A stretch of DNA of 5,025 nucleotides from Pseudomonadota bacterium. Its GTDB lineage: Bacteria > Pseudomonadota > Alphaproteobacteria > SMXQ01. Below the pieces are notes generated by a model that ran no database searches, was not told where the DNA came from, and saw only the letters and a list, made by a program, of their open reading frames with translations. Below are positions 1 through 5,025 of the stretch, one piece after another. The DNA lies in the NCBI GenBank assembly GCA_022562375.1, contig JADFPK010000154.1, positions 1 through 5,025 of the forward strand, read 5' to 3'. The position numbers and the translations under genes were made by a program. The stretch's first letter is position 1; each line of letters begins with the position of its first letter.

Positions 1-495
1 CGCTATCCGCGCGGCGAGGGGTTCGGCGCGGCGTTGCCGGAACGGGGCGAGGTGCTGGAGCTGGGCAAGGGCCGGGTGCTGCGCCAAGGGACGGCGGTGG
101 CGCTGCTGAGCTTCGGCGCGCGCCTGCGCGAATGCCTGGCGGCGGCCGACGATCTTGGCGCCTACGGTCTGTCGGCGACGGTGGCGGACGCGCGTTTCGC
201 CAAGCCGCTGGACGAGGATCTGGTGTGCGATCTGGCGCGCCAGCACGAGTTGCTGATCACCATCGAGGAAGGGGCGATCGGCGGCTTCGCGGCCCAGGTC
301 CTGCACTGCCTGGCTCATGCCGGTCTGCTGGAGAACGGCCTCAAGGTGCGGCCGATGACGCTGCCCGACCGCTTCATCCATCACGACGCGCCGAAGGCCC
401 AGTACGAGAGCGCCGGCCTCGACGCCCGCGCCATCGTCGCCACGGCGCTCAACGCCTTCGGCCGGGCCGCCGAAAAGGCGCCGGCGCGCGCCTGA
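1..495 (+). CDS. dxs: 1-deoxy-D-xylulose-5-phosphate synthase, C-terminal part (5' end outside window)
   Basis: Dxs is the thiamine-diphosphate enzyme that condenses pyruvate with glyceraldehyde 3-phosphate to give DXP, the committed step of the cytosolic MEP pathway to IPP and DMAPP. Only the last 164 residues are present, reading in frame from base 1 to TGA at 493-495. They begin with RYPRGEG; the Arg of YPRG (residue 4 here) matches E. coli Arg478, a substrate-phosphate ligand, by my count on the remembered E. coli sequence. The transketolase C-terminal domain follows at about residues 25-150, with the family blocks [14 protein letters not shown] (61-74), [12 protein letters not shown] (85-96) and LPDRFIHHD (121-129). 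The tail is Ala-rich, as is common. The reading frame is intact with no frameshift. The gene ends 90 bases before the preferred hpnD start, so it probably heads or joins the hopanoid operon and feeds it precursor; that coupling is inference. The family assignment is very secure. Confidence 0.96.
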   Translation, partial: RYPRGEGFGAALPERGEVLELGKGRVLRQGTAVALLSFGARLRECLAAADDLGAYGLSATVADARFAKPLDEDLVCDLARQHELLITIEEGAIGGFAAQVLHCLAHAGLLENGLKVRPMTLPDRFIHHDAPKAQYESAGLDARAIVATALNAFGRAAEKAPARA

Positions 496-585
496 ACGTT
501 GGCCAAGCCCCCCGCGGCGCAGGAAATTCTCCTCGGACCGGACGCCGCGCCGGCCGGCGGCGGAGACCGGCCCGCGCCGGGCAAA
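496..585 (+). other. dxs-hpnD spacer with GC-only hairpin next to the hpnD start
   Basis: These 90 bases lie between the dxs stop and the preferred ATG of hpnD. A TTG at 499-501 opens the same frame as hpnD and would add 29 residues rich in Ala, Pro and Gly. Nothing in that peptide resembles an HpnD family block, and no Shine-Dalgarno site precedes it. Bases 570-582 can fold into a 5-bp stem (GCCCG/CGGGC) with a 3-base loop, ending 3 bases before the ATG at 586. Bases 543-548 and 557-562 can also pair (CGCCGC/GCGGCG). Neither is followed by a T-run, so they do not look like a Rho-independent terminator. In sequence this GC-rich, such small stems arise often by chance. No -35/-10 promoter pair is evident. 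Confidence 0.35.
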
Positions 586-1455
586 ATGATCTCCCCCTCT
601 CCGGTTGACGACCGCTCCGGCGCCTCTCTCGGCGAACAGGTCCATGCCATCGTCGTCAATGCCAGCACCTCGTTTTTCTGGGCCATGCGGTTGTTGCCTA
701 AGCCTAAGCGCGAGGCGATGTTCGCGGTCTACGCCTATTGTCGCGCCGTCGATGACATCGCCGACGGAGACGCGGCGCCCGAGGTGAAACTGGCCGGGCT
801 CAACGCTTGGCGCGAGGAAATCGACGAGCTCTACCGGGGCCGGCCCACTCATCCGATCACCCGCGCCTTGCGCCGGCCGGTCGCGACCTATGGCCTCGCC
901 AAGGAAGATTTCCTGGCCTTGCTGGACGGCATGGAGATGGACGCCACCAACCGGATGGTGGCGCCCAGCTTCTCCGAGCTTGAACTTTACTGCGACCGTG
1001 TCGCCGGCGCCGTGGGTCTTTTGTCGGTGCGGATTTTCGGTGTTTCGGGACCGGCGGTCGGCACCCTTGCCCTGACCCTTGGCCGGGCGCTGCAACTGAC
1101 CAATCTTCTGCGCGATCTTTTGGAGGATGCCGAGTTGGGCCGGCTCTACCTGCCGCGCGAACTGCTCGAGGCCCACGGCATCGAGACCCGCGATCCCGCC
1201 GCCGTGCTGCGCCACCCCGCCGTGGCCGCGGTGTGCGGCGATCTCGCCGAAATCGCCGGTGAACGCTTCGCCGACGCCGGCGCGGCGCTTCGCGACCGCC
1301 CGCGGCGCGCGGTCAGGCCGGCAATGGTGATGTTGAACGTCTATCGCCGGATGCTCGACCGGCTGATGAGCCGTGGCTGGGATCGGCTCGACCAGCCGGT
1401 ACGCCTGCACGCGGCCGAGAAGATCTGGCTCGCGCTTCGTTACGGCATCTTCTAG
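586..1455 (+). CDS. hpnD: presqualene diphosphate synthase HpnD
   Basis: HpnD joins two farnesyl diphosphate molecules head to head to form presqualene diphosphate, the first committed step of the HpnCDE route to squalene. With the ATG at 586 the protein has 289 residues, close to the family's usual size. It shows the trans-isoprenyl diphosphate synthase (squalene/phytoene synthase) fold blocks: SFFWAMRLLPKPKREAMFAVY (29-49), first Asp-rich Mg-diphosphate motif DDIAD (56-60), DGMEMD (114-119), YCDRVAGAVG (135-144), and the second Asp-rich site in TNLLRDLLEDAELGRLYLP (DLLED at 177-181). These blocks fit HpnD better than HpnC. The ATG is chosen because homology begins only about 20 residues after it; the in-frame TTG at 499 would add a low-complexity 29-residue extension without a ribosome site. 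Upstream signals are weak (CGGG at 578-581), so translation may be coupled to dxs. The gene ends 6 bases before the hpnE ATG, consistent with one transcript. Confidence 0.93.
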   Translation: MISPSPVDDRSGASLGEQVHAIVVNASTSFFWAMRLLPKPKREAMFAVYAYCRAVDDIADGDAAPEVKLAGLNAWREEIDELYRGRPTHPITRALRRPVATYGLAKEDFLALLDGMEMDATNRMVAPSFSELELYCDRVAGAVGLLSVRIFGVSGPAVGTLALTLGRALQLTNLLRDLLEDAELGRLYLPRELLEAHGIETRDPAAVLRHPAVAAVCGDLAEIAGERFADAGAALRDRPRRAVRPAMVMLNVYRRMLDRLMSRGWDRLDQPVRLHAAEKIWLALRYGIF

Positions 1456-1461
1456 GCGGTG

Positions 1462-2712
1462 ATGGCGGCAGCGTATGTCATCGGCGCCGGCCTCGCCGGA
1501 CTCGCCGCGGCGATCCGTCTGGCGGAGGCGGGGCAAAAGGTGTGCCTGTACGAGGCGGCCGGTCATGCCGGCGGGCGCTGCCGCTCGTTCGATGATGCCG
1601 CGATCGGCCGGCGAATCGACAACGGCAACCATCTGATCCTCGGCGCCAATCGCGCCACGTTCCGTTATCTCGATGCCATCGGCGCGCCCGATGCGCTGCG
1701 CGCCCCGTCCGAGACGGTGTTCCCGTTCATCGATGTCGACACCGGCGAACGCTGGGTGGTACGCCCCAACGCGGGTCCCATTCCCTGGTGGATCGGGGCG
1801 CCGGCCCGGCGGGTGCCGGGGAGCCGGGCGTGGCGGTATCTGGCGGCGCTGAAGCTGATGCTTGCCGGCGCTGGCGCCACCGTCGCCGATTGCTTGGCCA
1901 CCGACGATCCCGTGGTCAGGCGCTTTATCGAGCCCCTCGCGGTAGCCGTCCTCAACGCCAGGATGGAAGACGGCGCGGCGCGATTGCTCGGGCCGGTGAT
2001 GGCGGTGATATTCTTCGGCGGGTCCCGCGCCTGGCGCGGCTATGTCGCCCGCGAGGGCCTGTCGGCGGGCCTTATCGATCCGGCGATCGCCAGGCTCGGC
2101 GATCTCGGCGCCGATGTTCGATTCGGCCATCGCCTGAGCGCCTTCGAAATCGAGGGGGCTCGCATCGGCGGCCTCCGATTCGCCCGTGGCACCGTCTCGC
2201 TTGGGCCCGCCGACAGGGTGATCCTCGCCGTGCCGCCCACCATGGCGGCGTCCCTGATCCCCGGCCTTGAAGCTCCCCTCGCCAGCCGCGCCATCCTGAA
2301 TGTCCATTTCCGCCTCGACGACGCGCCCGAGTTGCCCGAGGGAGCGCCTTATCTCGGGCTGGTCGGCGGCGTCGCCCAGTGGCTTTTCGTGCGAGGCGAT
2401 GTCGCCGCCGTCACCGTCAGCGCCGCCGACGATCTGATCGACGATCCGGCGGAGGCCCTCGCCGACCGGGCGTGGCGCGACGTCGCCCGGGCCCTGGACC
2501 TCGATCCGAACGCGGTGCCACCATACCGCGTCGTCAAGGAGCGCCGGGCGACCTTCGCCCAGATCCCGGCGGAAGTGAGCCGCCGCCCCGGAGCATCGAC
2601 CGATTTCACGAATTTGTTCTTGGCCGGTGACTGGACGAATACCGGCCTTCCCGCTACCATAGAAGGCGCTATCCGCTCGGGTGACCGGGCGGCCAAGCTG
2701 GCAATGAAATAA
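1462..2712 (+). CDS. hpnE: hydroxysqualene reductase / squalene-associated FAD-dependent desaturase HpnE
   Basis: HpnE is a flavoprotein of the amine oxidase/phytoene desaturase superfamily; in the HpnCDE pathway it reductively removes the hydroxyl of hydroxysqualene to give squalene. The 416-residue product starts with a dinucleotide-binding Rossmann motif, GAGLAG (8-13), followed by the ribose-binding acidic end of the second strand in LYEA (Glu31) and GGRCRS (37-42). IDNGNHL lies shortly after, at about residue 53. The C-terminal flavin motif AGDWTNTGLPATIEGAI spans about 388-404. These two ends together are typical of full-length HpnE, and the reading frame is intact. The GTG at 1459 immediately before the ATG is an equally possible start, adding one residue. 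The only purine-rich site, AGGCGG at 1454-1459, is too close to either codon to be a normal ribosome site, so coupling to hpnD translation is likely. HpnE needs HpnC to supply hydroxysqualene, and no hpnC lies in the window. Confidence 0.94.
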   Translation: MAAAYVIGAGLAGLAAAIRLAEAGQKVCLYEAAGHAGGRCRSFDDAAIGRRIDNGNHLILGANRATFRYLDAIGAPDALRAPSETVFPFIDVDTGERWVVRPNAGPIPWWIGAPARRVPGSRAWRYLAALKLMLAGAGATVADCLATDDPVVRRFIEPLAVAVLNARMEDGAARLLGPVMAVIFFGGSRAWRGYVAREGLSAGLIDPAIARLGDLGADVRFGHRLSAFEIEGARIGGLRFARGTVSLGPADRVILAVPPTMAASLIPGLEAPLASRAILNVHFRLDDAPELPEGAPYLGLVGGVAQWLFVRGDVAAVTVSAADDLIDDPAEALADRAWRDVARALDLDPNAVPPYRVVKERRATFAQIPAEVSRRPGASTDFTNLFLAGDWTNTGLPATIEGAIRSGDRAAKLAMK

Positions 2713-2724
2713 ATGCAGTAAAAC

Positions 2725-2730
2725 GGGAGG
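2725..2730 (+). promoter_or_regulatory. Shine-Dalgarno site for shc (GTG start)
   Basis: GGGAGG, followed by T, sits 8 bases before the GTG at 2739. It is the clearest ribosome-binding sequence in the window and the main argument for the GTG start of shc rather than the ATG at 2820. It lies in an unusually A-rich patch just after the hpnE stop codon (2710-2712), which should keep it unstructured. Confidence 0.7.
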
Positions 2731-2738
2731 TTTCTGGC

Positions 2739-4796
2739 GTGGAGGAGTGGTCCGACCTTGACAACAGCGGTGCCGCCGGGCTAGGCGACACTCCTCCAAG
2801 ACAGTCAAGAAGTGCGTCCATGGCTTTGGCCCAGACAGTAGAGCAACCGCGCCCTGGCGACGAGCAGCCGTCGGCGGACCTTTCGGCGGTCGCCAGGACG
2901 GTCAAAAGCGTCGCCGACGGTCTCAAGGAACTGCAGGCGGAGAACGGGCACTGGGCGTTCGAGCTCGAGGCCGACGCCACCATCACTTCCGAGTTCATCC
3001 TGCTCGAGCATTTTCTCGGCGAGATCGACGACGGGGTCGAGGCCAAGCTTGCGGTCTATATCCGCGAGCGCCAGGCCCCCCATGGCGGCTGGCCCCTGTT
3101 TTACGGCGGCGACTTCAATATCAGCGCCACGGTCAAGGCCTATTTCGCCCTCAAGCTGGTTGGCGACGATCCCGATGCGCCGCATATGGCGCGCGCGCGC
3201 GAAGCCATACTCGCCCATGGCGGGGCGGCGCGGTGCAACGTGTTCTCCCGCTTCGCCCTCGCCCTTTTCGGCCAGGTGCCATGGCGCGCCGTGCCCACCA
3301 TGCCGGTCGAGATCATGCTGATGCCGTCGTGGTTTCCCTTCCGCCTGGACATGGTTTCTTATTGGTCGCGCACGGTCATCGTGCCGCTTCTGATCCTTTC
3401 GGCGCTCAAACCGGAGGCGAAGAATCCAAGGGGCGTTGACATTGCCGAGTTGTTCGTCACGCCGCCCCGCCGTGAAAAGCGTTACATGGTCAACAGCACC
3501 GGCGCTCCGTTGGGCCAGGCGTTTCTTCTCCTCGACCGCATATTGCATCTCGGCGAGCATCTGATTCCGAAGCGTTTGCGCGCCCACGCGATCGACGCCG
3601 CCGTCGCCTTCATCAACAAGCGGGCCAATGGCGAAGGCGGTCTCGGCGGCATCTTTCCGGCGATGGCGAACACGTTGATGGCGCAGGCCGCCCTCGGCTA
3701 TGCCAAAGACCACCCGAAGCGGAGGGCGTCCATGGAGGCCATCAGGAAGCTCCTGGTGCTCGGCCCCGACAAAGGCTATTGCCAACCCTGTATTTCGCCG
3801 GTCTGGGACACCGGTCTCGCGATGCTGGCGCTGATGGAGGCGGGCGAGGTGGAAGACGGCGAGTCCATGCGCGGCGCCGTCAAATGGCTGCTCGATCGTC
3901 AGATCCTCGAGGTCGAGGGCGATTGGGCCGTGCGCCGGCCGGGCCTGCGTCCCGGAGGCTGGCCCTTCCAGTACCGCAACGACCATTATCCCGATATCGA
4001 TGACACCGCCGTCGTCGTCATGGCGCTGGACCGTACCCGGCGCTCGGGCAACGGTGTGGAAATGCGGACCGCGCTCGCCCGCGCCGTCGAATGGGTGGTC
4101 GGCATGCAGAGCAAGGACGGCGGCTGGGGCTCGTTCGATGCCGATAACACTCATTATTATCTGAACCATATCCCCTTCGCCGATCACGGCGCGCTTCTCG
4201 ATTCGCCGACCGCCGATCTCACCGCGCGCTGCGTCAGCATGCTGTGCCAGCTCGGTTACGGACCGGGTCATCCGGCGGTCGCCCGTGGCCTCGATAATCT
4301 CAGGCGCTCGCAGGAGAACGACGGCTCGTGGTACGGACGCTGGGGGACCAATTACATCTACGGCACCTGGTCGGCCTTGTTGGCCTTCAGTGTGGCGAAG
4401 GAGGACCACGCATCGCCCCATATCCGCAAGGCGGTGGCGTGGCTCAAGGCCTGCCAGCGCGAGGATGGCGGCTGGGGCGAGGACGGCGCCACCTACTGGC
4501 CCGACCGCAAGGGCGAGGCGAAGGCAAGCACGCCGTCACAGACGGCCTGGGCGATCCTCGGCCTGATGGCGGTGGGCGAGGTCGAAAGTGACGCTGTCGC
4601 CGGCGGCATCGAGTACCTTCTTTCGGCGCCGCGCAAGGGCGCGGTGTGGTCGGAACGGTGGTACACGGCGGTCGGATTCCCCCGCGTGTTCTATCTGCGC
4701 TATCACGGATACCGGACCTATTTTCCCCTGTGGGCGCTGGCCCGCTACCTCAATCTCATGCGCGGCGCCACCCTGCCGGGGGTGATGGGCATGTGA
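2739..4796 (+). CDS. shc: squalene-hopene cyclase (HpnF)
   Basis: Shc is a monotopic inner-membrane enzyme that folds squalene and cyclises it by protonation to hopene (diploptene) and diplopterol. From the GTG at 2739 the product has 685 residues; from the ATG at 2820 it has 658, nearer the family norm of about 630-660. The acid motif DIDDTA is at 419-424, with Asp421 matching the catalytic proton donor of the DXDDTA motif (Asp376 in the Alicyclobacillus enzyme). Several QW-type repeats are visible: around 104-118 (RQAPHGGW), 447-463 (MQSKDGGW), 515-531 (SQENDGSW), 563-579 (CQREDGGW), and a degenerate one at 621-637. ELEADATI (75-82) and the hydrophobic block MPSWFPFRL to VPLLIL (195-220) are also family features, as is the C-terminal FYLRYHGYRTYFPLWALARY (651-670). 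Codons 15-25 use several codons rare for such a genome (CTA, AGA twice, TCA), which argues against translation of the leader. hpnG overlaps its stop. Identity is certain; only the start is open. Confidence 0.97.
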   Translation: MEEWSDLDNSGAAGLGDTPPRQSRSASMALAQTVEQPRPGDEQPSADLSAVARTVKSVADGLKELQAENGHWAFELEADATITSEFILLEHFLGEIDDGVEAKLAVYIRERQAPHGGWPLFYGGDFNISATVKAYFALKLVGDDPDAPHMARAREAILAHGGAARCNVFSRFALALFGQVPWRAVPTMPVEIMLMPSWFPFRLDMVSYWSRTVIVPLLILSALKPEAKNPRGVDIAELFVTPPRREKRYMVNSTGAPLGQAFLLLDRILHLGEHLIPKRLRAHAIDAAVAFINKRANGEGGLGGIFPAMANTLMAQAALGYAKDHPKRRASMEAIRKLLVLGPDKGYCQPCISPVWDTGLAMLALMEAGEVEDGESMRGAVKWLLDRQILEVEGDWAVRRPGLRPGGWPFQYRNDHYPDIDDTAVVVMALDRTRRSGNGVEMRTALARAVEWVVGMQSKDGGWGSFDADNTHYYLNHIPFADHGALLDSPTADLTARCVSMLCQLGYGPGHPAVARGLDNLRRSQENDGSWYGRWGTNYIYGTWSALLAFSVAKEDHASPHIRKAVAWLKACQREDGGWGEDGATYWPDRKGEAKASTPSQTAWAILGLMAVGEVESDAVAGGIEYLLSAPRKGAVWSERWYTAVGFPRVFYLRYHGYRTYFPLWALARYLNLMRGATLPGVMGM
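2740..2798. repeat. 10-bp perfect inverted repeat over the shc start region
   Basis: TGGAGGAGTG at 2740-2749 is exactly repeated in inverted form as CACTCCTCCA at 2789-2798, with 39 bases between the arms. The left arm begins within the GTG start codon of shc, and the right arm ends 21 bases before the in-frame ATG at 2820. Between the arms lies TTGACA (2758-2763), identical to the sigma-70 -35 consensus but without a recognisable -10 box at normal spacing. In RNA the arms could pair across the GTG start; in DNA they could be an operator. A 10-bp match with a loop of this size is expected by chance with fair probability in 5 kb of GC-rich DNA, so the function is unproven. Confidence 0.4.
3189..3201. 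repeat. 13-base alternating GC tract within shc
   Basis: Bases 3189-3201 are uninterrupted alternating G and C, the longest such tract I noticed. It encodes Ala-Arg-Ala-Arg at residues 151-154 of the cyclase, so it is explained by coding. Alternating GC can adopt Z-DNA and is prone to 2-base slippage, which here would frameshift shc; the frame is intact in this sequence. Confidence 0.6.
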
Positions 4797-5025
4797 GCCG
4801 GCTCGGCATCGTCACCGGCCTCGTCGCCGAAGCGGATTGCATCGCCCGGCCGACCGGTGAGTGGGAACAAGCCGGCCGCCCGTTTCTCTACTGCGCCGGC
4901 GCCAATGGAGAGCGCGCCCGGGAGGGCGCGCGCCGTCTTATCGAAGACGGCGCCCAAGCCCTGGTAAGCTTCGGCATGGCGGGTGGACTGGACCCGGGGC
5001 TCGAGCCAGGCGCCTTGATTTTCGC
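4793..5025 (+). CDS. hpnG: adenosylhopane nucleoside phosphorylase-like enzyme HpnG, N-terminal part (3' end outside window)
   Basis: HpnG belongs to the nucleoside phosphorylase/MTA-SAH nucleosidase family and removes adenine from adenosylhopane, the product of HpnH, on the way to ribosylhopane and bacteriohopanetetrol. Only 77 codons are visible and the frame is open to the window end. The GTG start at 4793 overlaps the shc TGA as GTGA, a typical translationally coupled junction; a G-run at 4778-4782 may serve as a weak ribosome site. The N-terminus RLGIVTGLVAEADCI (3-17) matches the first strand and following loop of the fold, with Glu13 a candidate for the conserved active-site Glu (inferred from alignment by eye to E. 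coli MTAN Glu12). YCAGANGERA (33-42) resembles the Gly-rich phosphate/ribose loop. SFGMAGGLDPGLEPGALI (59-76) is the best family signature, like the SAGGL block of MTAN. Its place directly after shc supports HpnG over a general nucleosidase. Confidence 0.9.
   Translation, partial: MSRLGIVTGLVAEADCIARPTGEWEQAGRPFLYCAGANGERAREGARRLIEDGAQALVSFGMAGGLDPGLEPGALIF
4912..4931. repeat. 8-bp perfect hairpin in 5' part of hpnG
   Basis: GCGCGCCC (4912-4919) and GGGCGCGC (4924-4931) form a perfect stem closed by the 4-base loop GGGA. It lies inside hpnG, about 120 bases after the start codon, and abuts a second hairpin with which it shares two bases. There is no following T-run, so it is not a Rho-independent terminator. 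A role in folding of the messenger RNA is possible but unproven. Confidence 0.5.
4930..4953. repeat. 10-bp perfect hairpin in 5' part of hpnG
   Basis: GCGCCGTCTT (4930-4939) and AAGACGGCGC (4944-4953) form a perfect 10-bp stem with the 4-base loop ATCG. It is the strongest short-loop palindrome I found in the window. It encodes the RLIEDGA stretch of HpnG (residues 48-54), which resembles family sequence, so coding constraint explains part of it. No T-run follows on either strand. It shares bases 4930-4931 with the preceding hairpin, so both cannot be fully paired at once. Confidence 0.55.

Noticed and set aside
132..608. A 158-codon + strand open frame across the dxs end and spacer
   Set aside because: It overlaps dxs in another frame; the product is Arg/Gly-rich low complexity with no family resemblance, a normal shadow in GC-rich DNA.
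586..1455. HpnC, phytoene synthase or one-step squalene synthase instead of HpnD
   Set aside because: All share the fold, but the sequence blocks (SFFWAMRLLPKPKREAM, DGMEMD, YCDRVAGAVG) and the position directly before hpnE fit HpnD best.
1804..1829. 7-bp inverted repeat GCCCGGC/GCCGGGC inside hpnE
   Set aside because: It has a 12-base loop and lies in coding sequence; stems of this size (another at 1294-1314 in hpnD) are expected by chance at this base composition.
2713..2721. ATG-CAG-TAA mini reading frame right after the hpnE stop
   Set aside because: It is two codons long, has no ribosome site of its own, and most simply gives a second in-frame stop after hpnE in a short A-rich spacer.
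2758..2786. Sigma-70 promoter from the TTGACA at 2758
   Set aside because: At 16-18 base spacing the only candidates (GCTAGG, CTAGGC) match the TATAAT consensus poorly, so I did not list it as a promoter feature; it is kept only as part of the inverted-repeat finding.
2805..4421. A 538-codon open frame on the minus strand opposite shc
   Set aside because: It lies wholly antisense to a securely identified cyclase. Its product is rich in Arg, His, Gly and Ala with no recognisable domain, as expected when high-GC codon bias removes stop codons from the opposite strand.

Overview
This window is part of a hopanoid (bacterial triterpenoid) biosynthesis gene cluster on a high-GC chromosome. All genes lie on the + strand and are tightly packed. 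The protein families, the order hpnD-hpnE-shc-hpnG, the strong G/C bias at third codon positions and the closeness of each protein to remembered alphaproteobacterial homologues suggest an alphaproteobacterium, perhaps Rhodospirillales-like. The taxonomic call is inference; I could not run any comparison.

Layout: (1) 1-495 is the 3' end of dxs (1-deoxy-D-xylulose-5-phosphate synthase), the first enzyme of the MEP isoprenoid pathway. (2) 496-585 is a 90-base GC-rich spacer, or an N-terminal extension of the next gene if its TTG start is used. (3) 586-1455 is hpnD, presqualene diphosphate synthase. (4) 1462-2712 is hpnE, the FAD-dependent hydroxysqualene reductase that yields squalene. (5) 2739-4796 is shc/hpnF, squalene-hopene cyclase, preceded by a clear Shine-Dalgarno site. 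(6) 4793-5025 is the 5' end of hpnG, a nucleoside phosphorylase-like enzyme acting on adenosylhopane; it overlaps shc by 4 bases and runs off the window.

Together the genes span isoprenoid precursor supply (Dxs), head-to-head coupling of farnesyl diphosphate (HpnD), squalene formation (HpnE), cyclisation to the hopane skeleton (Shc) and the start of side-chain extension (HpnG). HpnC, which normally converts presqualene diphosphate to hydroxysqualene and is commonly encoded just before hpnD, is not in this window; dxs occupies that place.

I see no undescribed system here: the pathway is known. The points worth a second look are the placement of dxs and absence of hpnC, the ambiguous start of shc with a 10-bp inverted repeat and a shift in codon use, and two strong adjacent perfect hairpins inside the 5' part of hpnG. 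No tRNA, rRNA, CRISPR array, insertion sequence or convincing terminator was found.
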